Source of the DNA: Tethya wilhelma
Taxonomy: Eukaryota; Porifera; Demospongiae; Tethyida; Tethyidae
NCBI GenBank assembly: GCA_964030475.1
Contig: CAXIPT010000006.1
Location: forward strand, 220,932 to 284,931
DNA: 64,000 nt
Direction of reading: 5' to 3'
The stretch's first letter is position 1. Each line of letters begins with the position of its first letter. The notes under the pieces are model-generated. The model ran no database searches, had not been told where the DNA came from, and saw nothing but the letters and a program-made list of their open reading frames with translations. A program made the translations under genes and the position numbers. Below, piece after piece: positions 35,748 through 54,167 of the stretch.

Positions 35748-35884
35748 CTTGTTTTGGAGCTGGTGTCATCTATCTCTTCTTCCTCGTTCTCTCTGGCTCC
35801 TTCTTGGTCGTCAACATCATGAGGTCAAGGGTCGCCGCCAAGAATAAGAACATCAACGGAGCCACACCCACTACAGCTAACTAA
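34394..35884 (+). CDS. RNASEK: Ribonuclease kappa (V-ATPase-associated small membrane protein)
   Basis: Exons 34394-34501, 35159-35307 and 35746-35884 join in frame to 131 residues. The two hydrophobic helices and the family pattern are clear: FCLCGPKGSLCCFILSIWAI (N-terminal CCGPK-like signature and first helix), then VLMEDFME in the lumenal loop, then SCFGAGVIYLFFLVLSGSFL (second helix) with a short basic tail. RNASEK associates with the V-ATPase Vo sector and was first described as an endoribonuclease. Both introns end in CT-repeat tracts that abut the acceptor. Polyadenylation-like AATAAA motifs occur just after the stop (about 35890) and near 35972. Divergent from BBOF1. Confidence 0.9.
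35355..35512. repeat. Foldback element family I in RNASEK intron 2
   Basis: Ends 'cagtgtttcccccagg' and 'ggggggaaacactg' are inverted; G/C-rich inner halves ('agaggggggg', 'tacccctcttt'). Looks like a miniature DNA element. Confidence 0.65.
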
Positions 35885-36099
35885 TTCAAAATAAATCTAT
35901 TTATAGTAACATATGTACATCATGTGACCTTGTCATTGTGTTAGTGTATTGTCCATTTGTTTGTGTTAGTAAATAAAATGTACTTTGTGAATTTATGTGC
36001 ACACAAAAATACTTTCTGTCACTTTCTGTTGACTCAATGGTGCGCGTTAATTAAAAAGTCGCACATGTGGGTGGTGCGCGTTAATTGGAAATTACGACC

Positions 36100-37891
36100 A
36101 TGTTGACTGCAAGGATATGGGTAGCCTGTTTCGCAGTGATGTGCGCCTTCATCGGCTACCTCTTCAACAGAATACAACCAGAACCTTACATGGTATGTGA
36201 GGAGTTTAAAAATATGCACTTAGAAACTTCTACATTTAGATGAAATGAAATGCAACTGTATCCATGATGCTGATGTGGTATAACTTTGCCTGCACGCACT
36301 CACTCCCTGTGGTATTAATGTGTCATTAGGATGAGGAGTTCCACATCCCTCAGGCTGTCCAGTTCTGTCGTCACAACTTCTCCCACTGGGACCCCATGAT
36401 AACCACACCCCCTGGACTGTATGTGAGCTAGCTAGCATGCATTCATGCGTATGATATGCATATTATTAGTGTGCATACGTACTGAAGTATTTAACTTTCC
36501 CTTACTGATAACAAAAAAGCAAAAAAATACAGTGAAATATACCCCCTTCAGCCCCTTGACATATATATGCAAACGATAGATCGCCAGTCTATAACTTTTC
36601 TCTCTCTTTCTTCTTCCCTTCATGCAGCTATCTGTCGACCCTGTTGTGGGTGGAGCCTGTCTCCCTGCTCCTCCAGGTCCCCCCGTCCTCCCTGTGTGGC
36701 CCCGCCCACCTCAGGACCCACAACGTGATGCTCGTTGTGGTGCTCTTCCTCACCTCCCACTGGCTGCTAGGCAGGGTTCACAGAGGTCACACAGCAGCTG
36801 GTAAATAATAGTATTACAGTGTATACGAGAGCTAAGTGCATGAGCACAATAAAGCTTATAGTAGATGTAGTTTGGTTAGCTTTTGAATTGGCAAATTTTC
36901 TTTTATAAAAACCACTGTGAAAATAGTTCATGCCCTTCCATTTTACATGGTTTGAATTGTTTAAATTTAAGGTGGCCAATGATGTTAAGTGACCATATGT
37001 AAGTAGCAACCTTAATGTTCATTAATTTACCCACTATAGGCTACCTATAGTAGCCTCGTTCCCAGGCTCCTCCCAGGCTCCTCCCTCGCGTATATTTCTT
37101 CGAAAAAGAAAACATAATCGAGGGAGGAGCCTGGGAACAAGGCTGTACCTATATACCTACAGTAAATCGTTTAACTGCTCTCATGTTTCAGTATTGTCTT
37201 CGTTCCTCCATTCACTAGATCTGGTGCTCTCTTCTCTGAATATTTCTACGTTTCCTGTTCTGTTTTTCTTCTCCTTCCTCTACTACACTGACGTGGGAGC
37301 CACCCTCCTGGTGATGGTCGGGTATGGCTTGTCTCTCAAGAACCAACACTTCTTTGCAGCTACTGTAAGTGAGTGAGTTAGCTGCTAGCAGGTTAAAATT
37401 TAGGCTTGTTTCATATGCTTTCTGGCCTGAGAGTCTGTATCTCAGTCTAAGAAGGTCGTATGAAGCTGGGATTGGTACCATTGTGATCAGTGTGAAGAGG
37501 TCTTTCAAATGATATGGTTTATTGCCAGATTTAAAATTTTGTTCAAAATCATCAAAACCATGGATTATAGCCTTTGGTCCAGTGCGATTTTTTTACAAAA
37601 ATGAAGAATTTCCAATTTCCCAAATAAACTATATCATTTGAAAGATCTCTTTGAGCTGATCACAATGGTGCTAGTCCGAACTTCTAACGACCAACCATTG
37701 CTGCTTTAGAGCAGAAAATGTTTTATAGTCATGTTTGTGACTTCAACACACACACTCTCTCTCTCCCCCCGAAGGCTCTGCTGGTGTCTCTGTGTTTCCG
37801 TCAGACCAATGTGGTGTGGGTGGTGTTTGTGGGCGGGGCAGCTGCTCTGAAGATTATTGAACCAAAGTTCTACACAGACACCAAAGGTACA

Positions 37892-37960
<69 letters not shown>

Positions 37961-39498
37961 NGAGTTTGTACAAGAAAGTGGCAAACATGGTTATCTATAT
38001 TACATGACACACTTAAAAAAAAGGTTTCCAGGCTTAAAATACAAGATTATGAATATAAAGTAGTGTATTGTCAGACATTTATGTACACAAAATGAGACAG
38101 GGAACAGATACATACATAGTATGAAACGTTTTGTGGAGTACATGTTATCATCTTGGTGTTTCCACCCAGGCCATCTGAAGTACTACTGCCTGGCCTACCC
38201 CCTGGCCATTCTTGGCTCCCTCGTCTCCAACGCCCCCACTCTCTCCCTCCTCCTGTGGCCCTACCTCCTGGTAGTTCTCTCATTCCTGGCCTTCGTCTGC
38301 TACAATGGATCACTAGTCCTGGGGGACAAGTCCCACCATGAGGCCAGTCTCCATTTACCTCAGATCTTCTACTTTGCCAGTTTCTCTTGCCTCTGTGCTA
38401 GCAGCCATCTTGTCTTCAACTCAAGACTCTTGCTGTCCTTCCTCGCGAGGTTCTTTAAGAGCTGGAGGTGGTGGGCGGGGTTTGTTGTTGTCATGGCAAC
38501 AGCTCTGGTCTCTGTGCACTGGTTCACGTAAGATATTTGATCATTTTCCTTTTCAGTTTCATTAATTCCAGGGTCTTACTCATGTGTGCATATTTTAAAT
38601 GGCTAATTGCTACTAGTTATGTATAAGAATATCAACTGTTATTAATAGTTCTTTCAGTTTCATTAATTCAGGGTTGTACTCATATCATTTGTGATCATTT
38701 ATTTTATACACACACACACAGCCACGCCCACCCCTATCTATTAGCCGACAATCGTCACTACCCCTTCTACTTGTGGAAGAACCTCTTTCAGTTTCACTCT
38801 GCCATAAGGTACTCCCTCTCTCCTCTCTACAGTGGAGCACTCCTCCTCATGGCCCATTCTCTCAGTGAGTCAGCTCTTGACAGATACCGTATTGCGGGAA
38901 ATTTTTATAGTTTCAAAATTTCGTATAAATTTTTAAAAAATGCCAGGAAAAAATTTTTTGTATACTTGCCACACACTCGTATTGTACATAATGTCCAAGT
39001 TAAATTTTGCAGTTTTAATTTTGGTATATTAAAACGGCATACAAAAAATACGAAAATTTGCACCTTATGAAAATTTCCCGCTATACATTATCCTAAAGAG
39101 TTTATCTTGTGATATGTTTTTATTCATGATTACTTTTCTATTCTGCAGTACGTACACAGAGTGTGTTATGGTAAGTGTTTTGTTTAAATAGAACAAATGA
39201 TGTCATAGTAAAATTGAAATTGCATTTTTTGTATGTTTATAATTACAGGGTCTTACTCTATTTCGTCTGCTGTTTCGTAGCGCTGGTCCCACAGCAGCTG
39301 ATCGAGTTCCGATACTTCATTCTCCCGTACCTCATGTTTAGGATCCACATCTCAAGAGTTCAAAACAACCTCCGCAGACTGTCTCTGATATTAGAGCTAG
39401 CCACGTACAGTGTTGTCAACATGGCCACCATTTATATGTTTCTTTATAGACCGTTTCTTTGGAGCAGTTCTGACAAACTGCAGAGATTTATGTGGTAG
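36100..39498 (+). CDS. ALG10: Dol-P-Glc alpha-1,2-glucosyltransferase ALG10
   Basis: Adds the last glucose to the dolichol-linked N-glycan precursor in the ER lumen, using Dol-P-glucose. Nine exons: 36100-36192, 36330-36418, 36628-36800, 37192-37364, 37775-37886, 38170-38527, 38722-38864, 39149-39170 and 39249-39498; joins keep frame and give 470 residues (human 473). Family motifs run in order: [98 protein letters not shown] and the C-terminal QRFMW, identical to the human end. Multi-pass membrane protein. Exon 8 is a 22-base microexon (IRTQSVLW region). The N at 37961 and foldback elements (37048-37146, 37440-37715, 38886-39087) are intronic only. Confidence 0.95.
37048..37146. repeat. Foldback element family J in ALG10 intron 3
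   Basis: 'agcctcgttcccaggctcct' is mirrored by 'aggagcctgggaacaaggct', enclosing a short loop with 'ttcttcgaaaaagaa'. A related piece ('cattcccaggctccttc', 'attttcttcgaa') occurs at about 25575-25615 in ELOVL6 intron 1. Confidence 0.75.
37440..37715. repeat. Foldback element family C in ALG10 intron 4
   Basis: Left arm 'gaagctgggattggtaccat'...'tctttcaaatgatatggttt'; right arm 'atcatttgaaagatctcttt'...'gatcacaatggtgctagtcc'. Best-preserved copy of this family in the window. Confidence 0.75.
38886..39087. repeat. Foldback element family A in ALG10 intron 7
   Basis: Ends 'ataccgtattgcgggaaatt' and 'aaatttcccgctataca'; more diverged than the copies at 12001 and 28060. Confidence 0.75.
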
Positions 39499-39863
39499 AC
39501 AATTACATCACTTTATGAATCACATGTTATCATTACATGTATGGCCATATGGGTACTTATGATATGAATTACAGAAATTAATGCATGATTTCAAATATGA
39601 GTGAAAGCTAGAGGTTGATCGAAGCAAGTTCATTTCAATTTTGACAATAATTTTATCTTAGTGCATGCAATGATTGCCTTTTGTTTCTTAACCCTTTCTG
39701 TACTGAATTTCAAAGTACTTAAGAGAGGTTTTGAAGTACATGTACACCTGGTGAGATGGATGATGTCACTAGCAGTCAGGGAGAGTGGATAAATGGTAAC
39801 CATGGCAACAACATGTGTATGCTTAAGGTATTTGGTGTCTTTATTCCATTGTAAGTTTATCTA

Positions 39864-45517
<5,654 letters not shown>

Positions 45518-45545
45518 TAGTTAGTTAGTTAGTTACTAAAAAGCT

Positions 45546-45716
45546 AGAAATTTTCGAGGAGTATTAATTTCGCTGTTTACCTGCAAAATTTCCTGGATCG
45601 TACTACAATAATTATGGGTGCACATGGGACTGCTCGATCCTCGAAAATAAAATCGCTAAAGATTGACAATCACCTTTCCAAAAATTTGATTCCTCGAAAA
45701 TTTCTAGCTATACGGT
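45546..45716. repeat. Foldback element family M after MCM9 exon 11
   Basis: Ends 'ctagaaattttcgagga' and 'tcctcgaaaatttctag' are inverted and flanked by TTAG-rich direct repeats. Confidence 0.75.
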
Positions 45717-45766
45717 AGTTAGTGAGTTAGTTCTATACCATATACTATAATACCATTCAAAAACAN

Positions 45767-45802
<36 letters not shown>

Positions 45803-45882
45803 TCATGGCAGTTAGTGAGGATAATGGCTATAGGCATGCATACTGTATGGAGTTTACTAGAAGGCTATACACATTAATTGCT

Positions 45883-46093
45883 ACCATATAGCGGGAAAGT
45901 TTTGTGGTGTCAAACATTCACGGATATCGCCTGAAAAATTTTCCGTATTGTACTGTATATACTATAAGGTTGCACAGCTCATCCACAAAAGTTAAATCAC
46001 AAAACTGTTTGACTAGAGATAAAAATGAACTTACATGGATTGATCATGATCTGCAAAAGTTAAACCCTGTGGAACTTTCCCGCTCTACAGTAT
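45883..46093. repeat. Foldback element family A (RasGRP alternative copy only)
   Basis: Ends 'ccatatagcgggaaagtttt' and 'aactttcccgctctacagta'. The corresponding place in the second RasGRP copy (near 47965-47990) lacks it. A half copy of the family lies at about 46556-46620. Confidence 0.7.
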
Positions 46094-46201
46094 CAATATC
46101 AGTATACCATTTTGTCAACGTGCTGACTCTATATTGTAACACCCATATATAGCACATTTCCTGGTGTACAATAATTGCTGATTCAGCAGCCCAGCCCCTC
46201 T

Positions 46202-47376
46202 CTAATTAAAGCCCACCACTGACTCACTCTTCTTCTCCTTCCTCTTGTTGCAGTCGACCACCACATAGTCCTTGCACTGTTTGTGGCAGGAGATGCCACA
46301 GTCCTTACATCTCACCCCCTGTTTCACTATCCCTTTCATCATGCCCTTGCAGTGCTCACAGACGGGGGTGCTGATGAAGGTATGTTCTACAAACTGATGA
46401 GTGAACTTCTCTCGGAGGAGAGAGTTGGCACTCAGGAAGTAGGAGAGCAGCTCATCGTAGCTGATGGTGCCATCACTGGAGGGATTGTGTGTGTGTGTGT
46501 GAGTACAATATGTATGTATGCGTGCCTGCATGCATGAATGGATATGAGCAGGAATATACTGTATAGCGGGAAAGTTTCGTATAGTGTCCAACTTTCACGG
46601 ATGTCTCTAGTCAAACATTTTTGCGTACTAATTTTCACAAATGAGCTGTGCAAGTCCAAACGTATTATACGCTACGGAGAATTTCGTGGATGGCTGATCG
46701 AATGATAGTTGGATATGAGCAGGAATGTGTAAACAGCTCTTTAATTAGCAGCACTTATTTCACGTTGACTGAATTTATAGGAAGGAACCTAATGACCACA
46801 GGCAGATGGTATAGTTAAAGTCCATCTGGTTTGACAATGCCGGTAGAAAAAATTGAATTAGTTTCTAAATATCCAACCGATTTCAAGCACCATTGGAAAA
46901 CACTCATTCTCTCTGTTCTTTTGGTTGCTTTTCCAGCTTCCTACATCTTACCAGTCAAAAGTTAGCTATTTTGTCCCATATAAAAAGTATCGTATGAATC
47001 TCATTATTTCACTTCCGGTGGCATTCTCAAACCAGATGGACTTTAGTCCAGAGAAGACTGCAAATGGCAAATACAGATTCATACATATGCATAACCTTGA
47101 TTTGTTTCTTAAAAAATTACTGAGTCAGCATATTTTTCTGCCTGATAAACTGGATCAGCAATCTAATGATAGTGATCTAATCGCATACTTGCAACCTCCT
47201 CTGTAGCTGGTTGTAATATCCCTTTCAGTACCTAGGTTATTTCATCAGTCACATGACTTACTTGTCTTGGTCGGGGACAGAGAAGTGTTCTATGAATGGG
47301 AAGTTAGAGGAGATGGCCTCAAACTCACTCATGGAGATGGTACCAGAATCATCAGTGTCATAGGCCCTGAACACAG
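46202..47376 (-). CDS. RasGRP EF-hand and C1 exons, second copy (likely other haplotype)
   Basis: Minus-strand exon 47376-47262 (cut by the N at 47377) encodes VFRAYDTDDSGTISMSEFEA, the first EF-hand. Exon 46475-46202 (or 46228 if the GTGAGT donor is used) encodes the second EF-hand (DGTISYDELLSYFL) and the C1 domain. Both match 48584-48699 and 48045-48292 with few changes. The whole segment 45767-47376 lies between two Ns and has extra foldback elements in its introns, so it is best read as an allelic contig inserted next to its partner. Confidence 0.8.
46817..47046. repeat. Foldback element family B
   Basis: 'taaagtccatctggtttgac' at the left and 'tcaaaccagatggactttag' at the right, inverted; in the intron between the EF-hand and C1 exons of the alternative RasGRP copy. 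Confidence 0.8.
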
Positions 47377-47439
47377 NAGTGAGTCAGCTAGATTTACAAA
47401 ACTTGTTCCACATGCTTGTTTCCAGGAAAGAAGTATGAT

Positions 47440-47672
47440 AGCTAAACTCCATCTGGTTTGAGAATGCCACTGGGAGTGAAATAATGAGATTCATGCAATA
47501 CAAGGAGGAAAAAATTATAGCTAACTTTTGACTGGTAAGGTGTAGGAAGCTGGAAAAGCAATAAAAAAGCGGGGAGAATGAATTAACGCTTTCCAATGGC
47601 GCTTGAAATTTTGAAATCAGTTGGATAATATGAAAGTTATTCAACATTTTCTCAAACCAGCTGGACTTTAGA
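47440..47672. repeat. Foldback element family B
   Basis: 'ctaaactccatctggtttga' at the left and 'tcaaaccagctggactttag' at the right. Lies directly after the N at 47377, downstream of the last visible RasGRP exon. Confidence 0.8.
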
Positions 47673-47732
47673 GGTCCACTTGCATGTGATCAGTAAAGAA
47701 ATGGGTATGACATATAATAATGTTAGACTCAC

Positions 47733-47853
47733 AGCCTCAGCTCGTTGCAGTCTCTCTTTGACTGATATCTCATCATCACAGTAGAGGTCTGGGCCATGAG
47801 GGTTGGCAGTGGAGGAGGCACGGGGCTTCTCTAGAGGGAGAGAAAGAGGGAGG

Positions 47854-47909
<56 letters not shown>

Positions 47910-48299
47910 AATAGATGTCATAGCAGGTGGCTGAAGGCATGCAAATATGAAGTTTTATTGGAAGGCTATATACACATATTTATATCAATAATTGCTGATT
48001 CAGCAGCCCAGCCCCTCTCTAATTAAAGCCCACCACTGACTCACTCTTCTTCTCCTTCCTCTTGTTGCAGTCGACCACCACATAGTCCTTGCACTGTTTG
48101 TGGCAGGAGATGCCACAGTCCTTACATCTCACCCCCTGTTTCACTATCCCCTTCATCATGCCCTTGCAGTGCTCACAGACGGGCGTGCTGATGAAGGTGT
48201 GTTCTACGAACTGGTGAGTGAACTTCTCTCGGAGGAGAGAGTTGGCACTCAGGAAGTAGGAGAGGAGCTCATCGTAGCTGATGGTGCCATCACTGGAGG

Positions 48300-48334
<35 letters not shown>

Positions 48335-48700
48335 GTTTATAATTATAATACTGTACGTGAGTGTATGTGTGCCTGTATGATGTACAGCAATAGTTGCATG
48401 AGATACAATTGGAAGTAATAAACAGCTACTTCGGATGCACTCAATTTCACTTTGCAAACAACAGAAGGAATTATACTATTATCTAATGGCACATACAGCT
48501 AGTGCCGAAATGGAAAACATAGGGAGACTGTATACACCTATTGGTAGGTTAAAAAGATCCTTTCAGCCATAAGCAGATCTTACTTGTCTTGGTCGAGGAC
48601 AGAGAAGTGTTCTATGAATGGGAAGTTAGAGGAGATGGCCTCAAACTCACTCATAGAGATGGTGCCAGAATCATCAGTGTCATAAGCTCTGAACACAGCC

Positions 48701-48757
<57 letters not shown>

Positions 48758-51365
48758 ACTTATCTCAACAATGAGAGCAGCTAGTTTGAGAATGCCGGTA
48801 GAAAAAATTTAATAATATCCAACTGATTTCAAAATTTCAAGCACCATTGGAAAGCGCTCGTTCTCCCCGTTCTTTGGTCATTTTTCAGCTTCCTACACCT
48901 TACCAGTCAAAGTTAGCTATTTTGTTCCACAAGAAAAGTATTGCATGAATCTCATTATTTTACTTCCAGCGGCATTCTCAAACCAGATGGACTTTAGTAA
49001 CTTACATCCACCATTTGTTTCACGTTCTTCTTGATGGTGTGAGTATCTAGGCTCGAGGAACGCCCTGAGGCCCACTCCGAGAACTTGGGCAGTTCTGGTT
49101 CACTGCTCTTGAGTGTGTTCATCGAGGAGGAGTCGCGATGGCGAGGCTCCCGGGCCAGAGACAGCTCCTCTAGAGCATCATCATTCATGTAGGATTGGTT
49201 AATGGCCGCCTGTACATGTGTGTGTGCGTGTGTGTGTGTGTGTGTATGTGTGCGCTTGTGTGTGTGTGTGTGTGTGTGTGTGAGTGTGTGTGTGTGTGTG
49301 TGTGTATGTGCGAGCAGTGTGTGTACATGTATGTGTTTGTGTGTGTGTGTGAGAGAGAGAGAGGTAGTTATATTATTTGTTTCTCAGTCTAGGATGGTCC
49401 AATTGAGCTCATATTGATACTATTGTGATCAGTGTGAAGAGATCTTTTAGATGATAAGGTTTACTGTCAAGTTTAAATTTTGATCAAATCATTATCAAGA
49501 TGTACTGTACAGCCATTTAGAAGCTTAGACAGTGAACATTTTATTGCTCAACACACACACTGACAAGCACCATAGCTAGCTACAAGGGATGCAACAATCA
49601 ATAGTTTTGATGGAAAAAGTTCTTGGGTTCTCTAATAGTTTTAGTGGGAAAAGGTTCTTAGGTTCTCCAACAGTTTTGATGGGAAAAGTTTCTTGGGTTC
49701 TCCACTAGTTTTGATGGGAAAAGGTTCTTGGGTTCTCCAATAGTTTTGATGGGAAAAGGTTCTTGGGTTCTCCAATAGTTTTGATGGGAAAAGGTTCTTG
49801 GGTTCTCCATTAGTTTTGATGGGAAAAGGTTCTTGGGTTCTCCATTAGTTTTGATGGGAAAAGGTTCTTGGGTTCTCCAACAGTTATGATGGGAAAAGGT
49901 TCTCCAACAGTTTTGATGGGAAAAGGTTCTTGGGTTCTCCAACAGTTTTGATGGGAAAAGGTTCTTGGGTTCTCCATTAGTTTTGATGGAAAAGGTTCTT
50001 GGGTTCTCTAGTAGTTTTGATGGAAAAAGGCTTTTGGGTTCTCCAGTAGTTTTGATGGGAAAAGGTTCTTGGGTTCTCCAACAGTTTTGATGGGAAAAGG
50101 TTCTCCAATAGTTTTGATGGGAAAAGGTTCTTGGGTTCTCCAACAGTTTTGATGGGAAAAGATTCTCCAACAGTTTTGATGGGAAAAGGTTCTTGGGTTC
50201 TCCAATAGTTTTGATGGGAAAAGGTTCTTGGGTTCTCCAACAGTTTTGATGGGAAAAGGTTCTTGGGTTCTCCATTAGTTTTGATGGGAAAAGGTTCTTG
50301 GGTTCTCCAACTGTTTTGATGGCAAAAGGTTCTTGGGTTCTCCAATAGTTTTGATGGCAAAAGGTTCTTGGGTTCTCCATTAGTTTTAATGGAAAAGGTT
50401 CTTGGGTTCTCTAGTAGTTTTGATGGAAAAAGGCTCTTGGGTTCTCCAGTAGTTTTGATGGGAAAAGGTTCTTGGGTTCTCCAACAGTTTTGATGGGAAA
50501 AGGTTCTTGGGTTCTCCAACAGTTTTGATGGGAAAAGGTTCTTGGGTTCTCCAACAGTTTTGATGGGAAAAGGTTCTTGGGTTCTCCAATAGTTTTGATG
50601 GGAAAAGGTTCTCCAACAGTTTTGATGGAAAAAGGTTCTTGGGTTCTCCAACAGTTTTGATGGGAAAAGGTTCTTGGGTTCTCCAATAGTTTTGATGGGA
50701 AAAGGTTCTTGGGTTCTCCATTAGTTTTGATGGAAAAGATTCTTGGGTTCTCCAATAGTTTTGATGGGAAAAGGTTCTTGGGTTCTCTAGTAGTTTTGAT
50801 GGGAAAAGGTTCTTGGGTTCTCCAACAGTTTTGATGGGAAAATTAAGGTTCTTGGGTTCTCCAACTGTTTTGATGGGAAAAGGTTCTTGGGTTCTTCATA
50901 CAATTGTCTTATGTAAACAGGCGGGGCTTCTACTGCAAACAAACCTTCTAGAAGGTCAAAAGGTCAGAGAAGACAAAGCAGCTAAAATATTTCTTGCAAT
51001 GGCAGAAATATAGCTGTAGCTACACACAAAGTAGCTTCTCTGACTGATACAGTACATACAGCTATAGCATTTTATTTTAGTGATCAGAATTATTTTGACA
51101 ATGTCTTTCATAAAATCACTATGGTTCACTTGGTTCACAGAAGATTTGACATAGAAAAGACATCAAGGAAACAATTAAAGATCACCATGTGTGTGTGTGT
51201 GTGTGTGTGTGTGGTGCCTATGTATATAATTCCATGAAGTCTATCTGTGTGTGACCTTTACATCAACACTGCCTCTCTTAAACATATAACTGTGGCTACT
51301 CAACCATGGAAATGTAATTTTAAGACTGGATTTTCTAACACAGCAGTCAACTTCCATAAGTGGGA

Positions 51366-51460
<95 letters not shown>

Positions 51461-51878
51461 CCTGATTGTGCAGTTCTTCAGCTCGCCTTGATTTCTCACG
51501 TTCCTTATGTCTTGTNACACACACACACACACACACACACGCACGCACACACACACACACACACACACAGCTGGGCATTAACTAGGTATAAGAGTCCTCT
51601 TTATAATATTCAGCATGTGGGCTCTATTAAGATATATCTGTGAGAGTCTCAATAATGGATGCTTAGAGAACAAGAAAAGGAGTAGGATGCTGTTCTCCAA
51701 CACAATTTACTTAGAGAGGCTGTTTTCTCAGACCATGGTTGATACACGGGACACAGTGTGTCTTTAGAAAGAGAGAGAGACACACACATACCTATGTGTG
51801 TATCACAGCCATTCAATTTAGTCTTTGATGTGAACAATTAGTTGTTTGTTGTAGTTTGAGAAACGCCCACACACATAC

Positions 51879-51940
<62 letters not shown>

Positions 51941-52882
51941 TATCGCTGTAGCATCTCTCCACCATGATCCTTACTTTAATTTAAGTTTTATCTTTCAAGT
52001 TTCAAAGTTTAATGCTTGATCCAGCTGTTAGTAACAGCTCCCTGTTGTCATGGCAACACATACACTGTAAAGATCGTCTATCAGCCTTCCACAAACTGAG
52101 CATGCCCAGAACAATAAACCATTACATCATCAGAATTAGCACCATTAACAATTGTACCTAGAAGATTGTTCCGAAATTACATTCCATTCTGTCACATGGT
52201 GATCACATGATCCAGAATAGATGACATCATTAGAACCCCACTCCAGACAAGTGAATGTTGAGGAATCAATCGACTGGTGAAAAGAATATTTAGTATTAAA
52301 TTCTCACCAGTGATCAATCTGGTTACATCACATGAGAGCTTACCAGTGTCTTTTCTTTCTCTCCTTTAGTGACATTCCATATATGGATACTGTTGCCCGT
52401 GGCAATGGCTAGTAGTGTGAAGACTCCCAAATTATGATTTATGACGCCTTTGTTTAGAATCCTAACAGGACAAGAGGTTAAAGGTTAAATATTGTGCCAC
52501 AAATANTCTTGGGTTCTCCAACAGTTTTGATGGGAAAATTAAGGTTCTTGGGTTCTCCAACTGTTTTGATGGGAAAAGGTTCTTGGGTTCTTCATACAAT
52601 TGTCTTATGTAAACAGGCGGGGCTTCTACTGCAAACAAACCTTCTAGAAGGTCAAAAGGTCAGAGAAGACAAAGCAGCTAAAATATTTCTTGCAATGGCA
52701 GAAATATAGCTGTAGCTACACACAAAGTAGCTTCTCTGACTGATACAGTACATACAGCTATAGCATTTTATTTTAGTGATCAGAATTATTTAGACAACGT
52801 CTTTCATAAATCACTGACTATGGTTCACTTGGTTCACAGAAGATTTGACATAGAAAAGACACCAAGGAAACAATTAAAGATC

Positions 52883-52916
<34 letters not shown>

Positions 52917-53643
52917 GTGTGTGTGTGGTGCCTATGCATATTATTCCAAGAAGTCATGTATCTGTGTGTGACCTTTTCATCAACACAGCCTCTCAAACAC
53001 ATAACTAATACCCTGTGGCTACTCAACCATGGAAATGTAATTTTAAAACTGGATTTTCTAAGAACGATTTCTAGCCACTAAACATAGCTAGTCAACTACC
53101 ATAAGTGGGAATATAAAAATGTATATAAGAACTAAAACACAGGTGAAAGAGAAATAAATGTGACTAAACAGAGGGGCAGAGACAATTACAGGTACACTAA
53201 TTCACAGCAGCTGCTAAGACTTTGAAATTGAATATCTGAAGCTATTGAAACAACCTTCAGTTTCCTAGCAACACAACTTCTGTGGAATCAATAGCCAGCT
53301 AGACATTGAATGTGGAAAGAAAATTGTACAATCTAAGCACTGGATGACATCTAGAGCAAAAAAATGAGAGCATTTCTCAGAGAAAACAATGGTGAACAAT
53401 GTGCAACCATTCAAATTGCTCTATCAGTAGTTTCCATAATATGCGGGTATATAAAATTGTATGTAAGAAATCTCACACAGCCCACTGGGCAAGCATCACA
53501 CCACAAGGAGTGAAGTGGGAGCAGCAATCATTTGTTCTTAGGTAAACAAGTGACCACTTTCACTACACACAGACACTAATGATAGCCATAGTAATCAGGA
53601 AGCTGCAGCTATGACTTGTGCTTTTTGCAGGACAAAAATTTTC

Positions 53644-53694
<51 letters not shown>

Positions 53695-54129
53695 GACAAA
53701 GAAACATGCTAATGTCTAGAGATGGTCTGACAAAACTATTGTGTTTTAAAACAAAGCATCTACCTATATAGCTAGGTTGCACAATGTCTGCACTTTATGA
53801 AAAACAAAAACCTACAATAAGACATTGCAGGACATAGAAATGACCAGCCTAGATTACAAATCAGAGAGACACCCTCCAAGGCTAATTTAAAAATGGTTTG
53901 ACTTACTCTCAATATTCTCATGTGATCAATATCGGGTGGGTTAGGGGGCGGGGTCAACTGGGAGTGTTTGATGGTGTTGAGGAGGTTCCAGAGGATACGG
54001 TATTTGCTCATGTTGACGGTCCTGGTGTCTGTCCTACCATCGCTGGCTGGCTCTGAGGGGCTGGTGTAGTCCTTGGCCTGGGCATCTACTGCTACCAGGT
54101 CCTTTAGCACTATACCACTGAGTGGGGGG

Positions 54130-54167
<38 letters not shown>

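Noticed and set aside
49658..50755. Long minus-strand open frames with repeating ENPRTF/HQNYWRTQ text
   Set aside because: They are the 35-bp minisatellite read in three frames. The unit length, not selection, keeps them open; no start context, splice signals or flanking domains.
49600..50905. CRISPR-like array
   Set aside because: The whole unit is repeated with no unique spacers, in an animal intron; it is a minisatellite.
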